DNA from: JAOUEA01 sp031364965
Lineage (GTDB): Bacteria > Actinomycetota > UBA4738 > HRBIN12
Length of the DNA: 7,849 nucleotides
Assembly (NCBI GenBank): GCA_031364965.1
Contig: JANLXF010000147.1
Coordinates: 1 to 7,849, forward strand
Reading direction: 5' to 3'
The notes under the pieces are model-generated. The model ran no database searches, was not told where the DNA came from, and saw nothing but the letters and a program-made list of their open reading frames with translations. Shown piece by piece: positions 6,544 through 7,849 of the stretch. A program made the translations under genes and the position numbers. How positions within the stretch are numbered: position 1 is the stretch's first letter; each line of letters begins with the position of its first letter.

Positions 6544-6552
6544 AAGGGAGGA
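6544..6552 (+). promoter_or_regulatory. Strong ribosome-binding site that fixes the binding-protein start
   Basis: AAGGGAGGA lies seven to eight bases before the ATG at 6559. It is the best Shine-Dalgarno sequence in the window and suggests high translation of the binding protein, as expected for the most abundant part of an ABC importer. It rules out the earlier in-frame ATG at 6469, whose 30 extra residues would precede the Tat signal. Confidence 0.8.
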
Positions 6553-6558
6553 ACGGGC

Positions 6559-7830
6559 ATGAGCAGGCACCCGATGGAGGATCGCTGGAGCCGACGGCAG
6601 TTCATGCGGCGCGCCGGAGGGGCCGCGATCGCGCTCCCCTCGATGGCCGCGATCCTCGCCGCCTGCAGCAAGCCCGGCACCACCACGACCGACGGCGGCT
6701 CGGGCGGAGGCGGGGAACGCCAGATCGCCCGGCCGGAGAGTCCGGTCACGCTGCCTCTCAGAGGCGAGGCGATCGCGGCGGACACCCCGATCGAGGAAGG
6801 CGCCACCCTCCAGGTCTACAACTGGGATTCCTACATGTACAAGAAGGTCCTCAAGGACTTCGAGGACGAGTACGGGGTCTCGGTCGAGTGGACGACCTTC
6901 AACAACATGGAGGAGGGCATCCAGAAGCTCGTGTCGGGCCAGGTCAAGCCCGACGTCTTCTTCCCGACCATCGACTACATCTCGCGTCTCGTCGAGAAGG
7001 ACCTGCTGCTCCCGCTCACGCACGAGCTGATCCCCAACATGGAGAGCAACGTCTGGCCATCGTTCTCCGACCCCGGCCCCTTCTACGACGTGGGATGGCA
7101 GTACACCGTGCCGTACACGATCTACACGACCGGGGTGGCCTACCGCCGTGACCGTGTCGACGACGCCTCCGCGGCGGAGCAGGGCTACGACCTCCTGTGG
7201 AACCCCGACTACTCGGGCGCGATCAGCTACTACGACTCGTACCGTGACGCCCTCGGCATGGCCCTGGTCCGCCTCGGCAACATGGATCCGAACACGGGGG
7301 ATCAAGCGTCGATCGACGCCGCGAAGGGATCGATCCTCGAGATCTTGAACGACTACAACGGTCGCCTGACGATCAACGGGACCTTCGCCAAGCTCCCGGA
7401 GGGCGAGTTCACCGTTTCGCAATCGTGGTCCGGCGACATCGTCGGCGCGAAGTGGTACCTGCCGAAGGGCACCCCGGAAGACGTGCTGGGGTTCTGGTTC
7501 CCCGACGAGAAGGTTGGCCTGATCAGCAACGACACGATCGTGATCCCGACCACGGCTCAGAACCCACGGCTCGCGCACGAGTTCCTGAACTTCTTCCTGG
7601 ATGAGACCCACGGCTATCAGAACTTCGCCGACTGGAACGGCTACCAGCCACCCTTCACCTCGATCAACCCCGGCAAGCTGATCTCGGACAAGGTCGTGCC
7701 GCCGGACCTCGAGAAGGCCGTCGTGACCGAGGAGATGTTCACCAAGGGTCTGGTCCCCGGCGAGCTCACGCCCGAGGTCGACCAGCTGTGGCTGAACGCC
7801 TGGAACGAGATCCAGGCGGGCGGCGGCTAG
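6559..7830 (+). CDS. Polyamine-type ABC transporter substrate-binding lipoprotein, Tat-exported (PotD/PotF-like)
   Basis: Extracytoplasmic solute-binding protein of 423 residues for an ABC importer of the spermidine/putrescine family. The N-terminus is a Tat signal: SRRQFMR (11-17), a hydrophobic stretch (22-34) and lipobox LAAC with Cys36 as lipidation site, then a flexible Thr/Gly linker (41-52). The mature domain begins near 83 with LQVYNWDSY, matching PotD YNWTEY. PDVFFPTIDYISRL (131-144), QYTVPYTIYTTGVAY (181-195) and WNPDYSGAISYYDSYRDALGMAL (from 214) follow the PotD order. By eye, PotD ligand residues map to Trp89, Tyr92, Asp226, Asp230 (Glu171 in PotD), Trp290 and Asp325. The tryptophan of PotD's FWMDS is Ser323 here, so the cargo may differ from spermidine. 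Permease and ATPase genes are expected downstream, outside the window. It is divergent from the amine oxidase, which points to uptake and oxidation of the same amine. Confidence 0.9.
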   Translation: MSRHPMEDRWSRRQFMRRAGGAAIALPSMAAILAACSKPGTTTTDGGSGGGGERQIARPESPVTLPLRGEAIAADTPIEEGATLQVYNWDSYMYKKVLKDFEDEYGVSVEWTTFNNMEEGIQKLVSGQVKPDVFFPTIDYISRLVEKDLLLPLTHELIPNMESNVWPSFSDPGPFYDVGWQYTVPYTIYTTGVAYRRDRVDDASAAEQGYDLLWNPDYSGAISYYDSYRDALGMALVRLGNMDPNTGDQASIDAAKGSILEILNDYNGRLTINGTFAKLPEGEFTVSQSWSGDIVGAKWYLPKGTPEDVLGFWFPDEKVGLISNDTIVIPTTAQNPRLAHEFLNFFLDETHGYQNFADWNGYQPPFTSINPGKLISDKVVPPDLEKAVVTEEMFTKGLVPGELTPEVDQLWLNAWNEIQAGGG

Positions 7831-7832
7831 CC

Positions 7833-7849
7833 GGGGTGGAGACCACCTC
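7833..7849 (+). terminator. Hairpin directly after the binding-protein stop, at the window edge
   Basis: Bases 7833-7839 (GGGGTGG) can pair with 7843-7849 (CCACCTC), seven pairs with one G-T, around the loop AGA. It starts two bases after the TAG. The window ends here, so any following T-run or gene is unseen. Such a hairpin between a binding-protein gene and its permease genes often stabilises the upstream mRNA or terminates part of the transcription; a full terminator is equally possible. Confidence 0.4.

Larger units (their letters stand above)
6418..6558. promoter_or_regulatory. Divergent control region between amine oxidase and binding-protein genes
   Basis: This 141-bp region must carry the promoters of both divergent transcripts. 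Near-identical direct repeats TGAACCCCTCGCT (6457-6469) and TGAACCCTCGCT (6512-6523) sit on either side of a TATGGTA core (6488-6494). On the plus strand the core reads TATGGT and on the minus strand TACCAT; both fit the loose TANNNT -10 pattern of high-GC bacteria. At a 17-bp spacing each -35 position would fall on, or at the edge of, one repeat copy, but neither copy resembles TTGACA. That arrangement would suit an activator or a shared regulator. The promoter assignment is inference from weak motifs. Confidence 0.4.

Noticed and set aside
6469..6558. Earlier in-frame ATG (6469) for the binding protein
   Set aside because: It would put 30 residues before the Tat signal and has no ribosome site, while the ATG at 6559 has AAGGGAGGA at the right distance.
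6523..7611. 362-residue open frame on the minus strand, antisense to the binding protein
   Set aside because: No family features. The plus strand has a strong ribosome site, Tat signal, lipobox and PotD-like sequence.
1..7849. CRISPR array, transposon, phage, toxin-antitoxin, tRNA or rRNA
   Set aside because: No regularly spaced repeats, terminal inverted repeats, transposase, integrase or RNA-gene signatures were seen; nearly all bases are accounted for by metabolic and transport genes.

Overview
The window is dense, very GC-rich bacterial DNA: a strong G/C third-position bias, frequent GTG starts and four-base gene overlaps. Together with a Tat-exported lipoprotein as transporter binding protein, this suits an actinobacterium or a similar high-GC, possibly uncultivated lineage. 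No ribosomal or other marker gene is present, so the lineage is inference only.

Layout. (1) 2-685, plus strand: the C-terminal ~227 residues of a BetA-type choline dehydrogenase (GMC flavoenzyme), cut by the window edge. (2) 686-712: a 27-bp convergent spacer inside a nested inverted repeat, a likely two-way terminator. (3) 713-6417, minus strand, read right to left: a flavin amine oxidase, a HAD-family phosphatase-like hydrolase, a crotonase-fold acyl-CoA enzyme, an ADP-forming acyl-CoA synthetase (alpha-beta fusion) and a ten-helix EamA/DMT permease. Three of the four junctions are ATGA/GTGA overlaps. The exception is a 53-bp gap holding a perfect hairpin, which splits the run into amine oxidase-HAD and crotonase-synthetase-permease. 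(4) 6418-6558: a divergent control region with two near-identical direct repeats placed evenly around overlapping -10-like elements. (5) 6559-7830, plus strand: a PotD/PotF-like polyamine-type binding lipoprotein, followed at once by a hairpin as the window ends. Permease and ATPase genes probably lie beyond.

Working model (inference): an amine-utilisation locus. The divergent binding protein captures a polyamine or other cationic amine outside the cell. The cytoplasmic amine oxidase deaminates it to an aldehyde. After oxidation to an acid by an enzyme not seen here, the synthetase makes the CoA thioester and the crotonase acts on it. The permease may export a product or import a substrate, and the neighbouring choline-dehydrogenase-like gene fits amino-alcohol metabolism. 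All families are known. The points worth a second look are the gene combination, the substituted catalytic residues of the crotonase, the altered ligand pocket of the binding protein and the control region. I saw no CRISPR array, transposon, phage gene, tRNA or rRNA.
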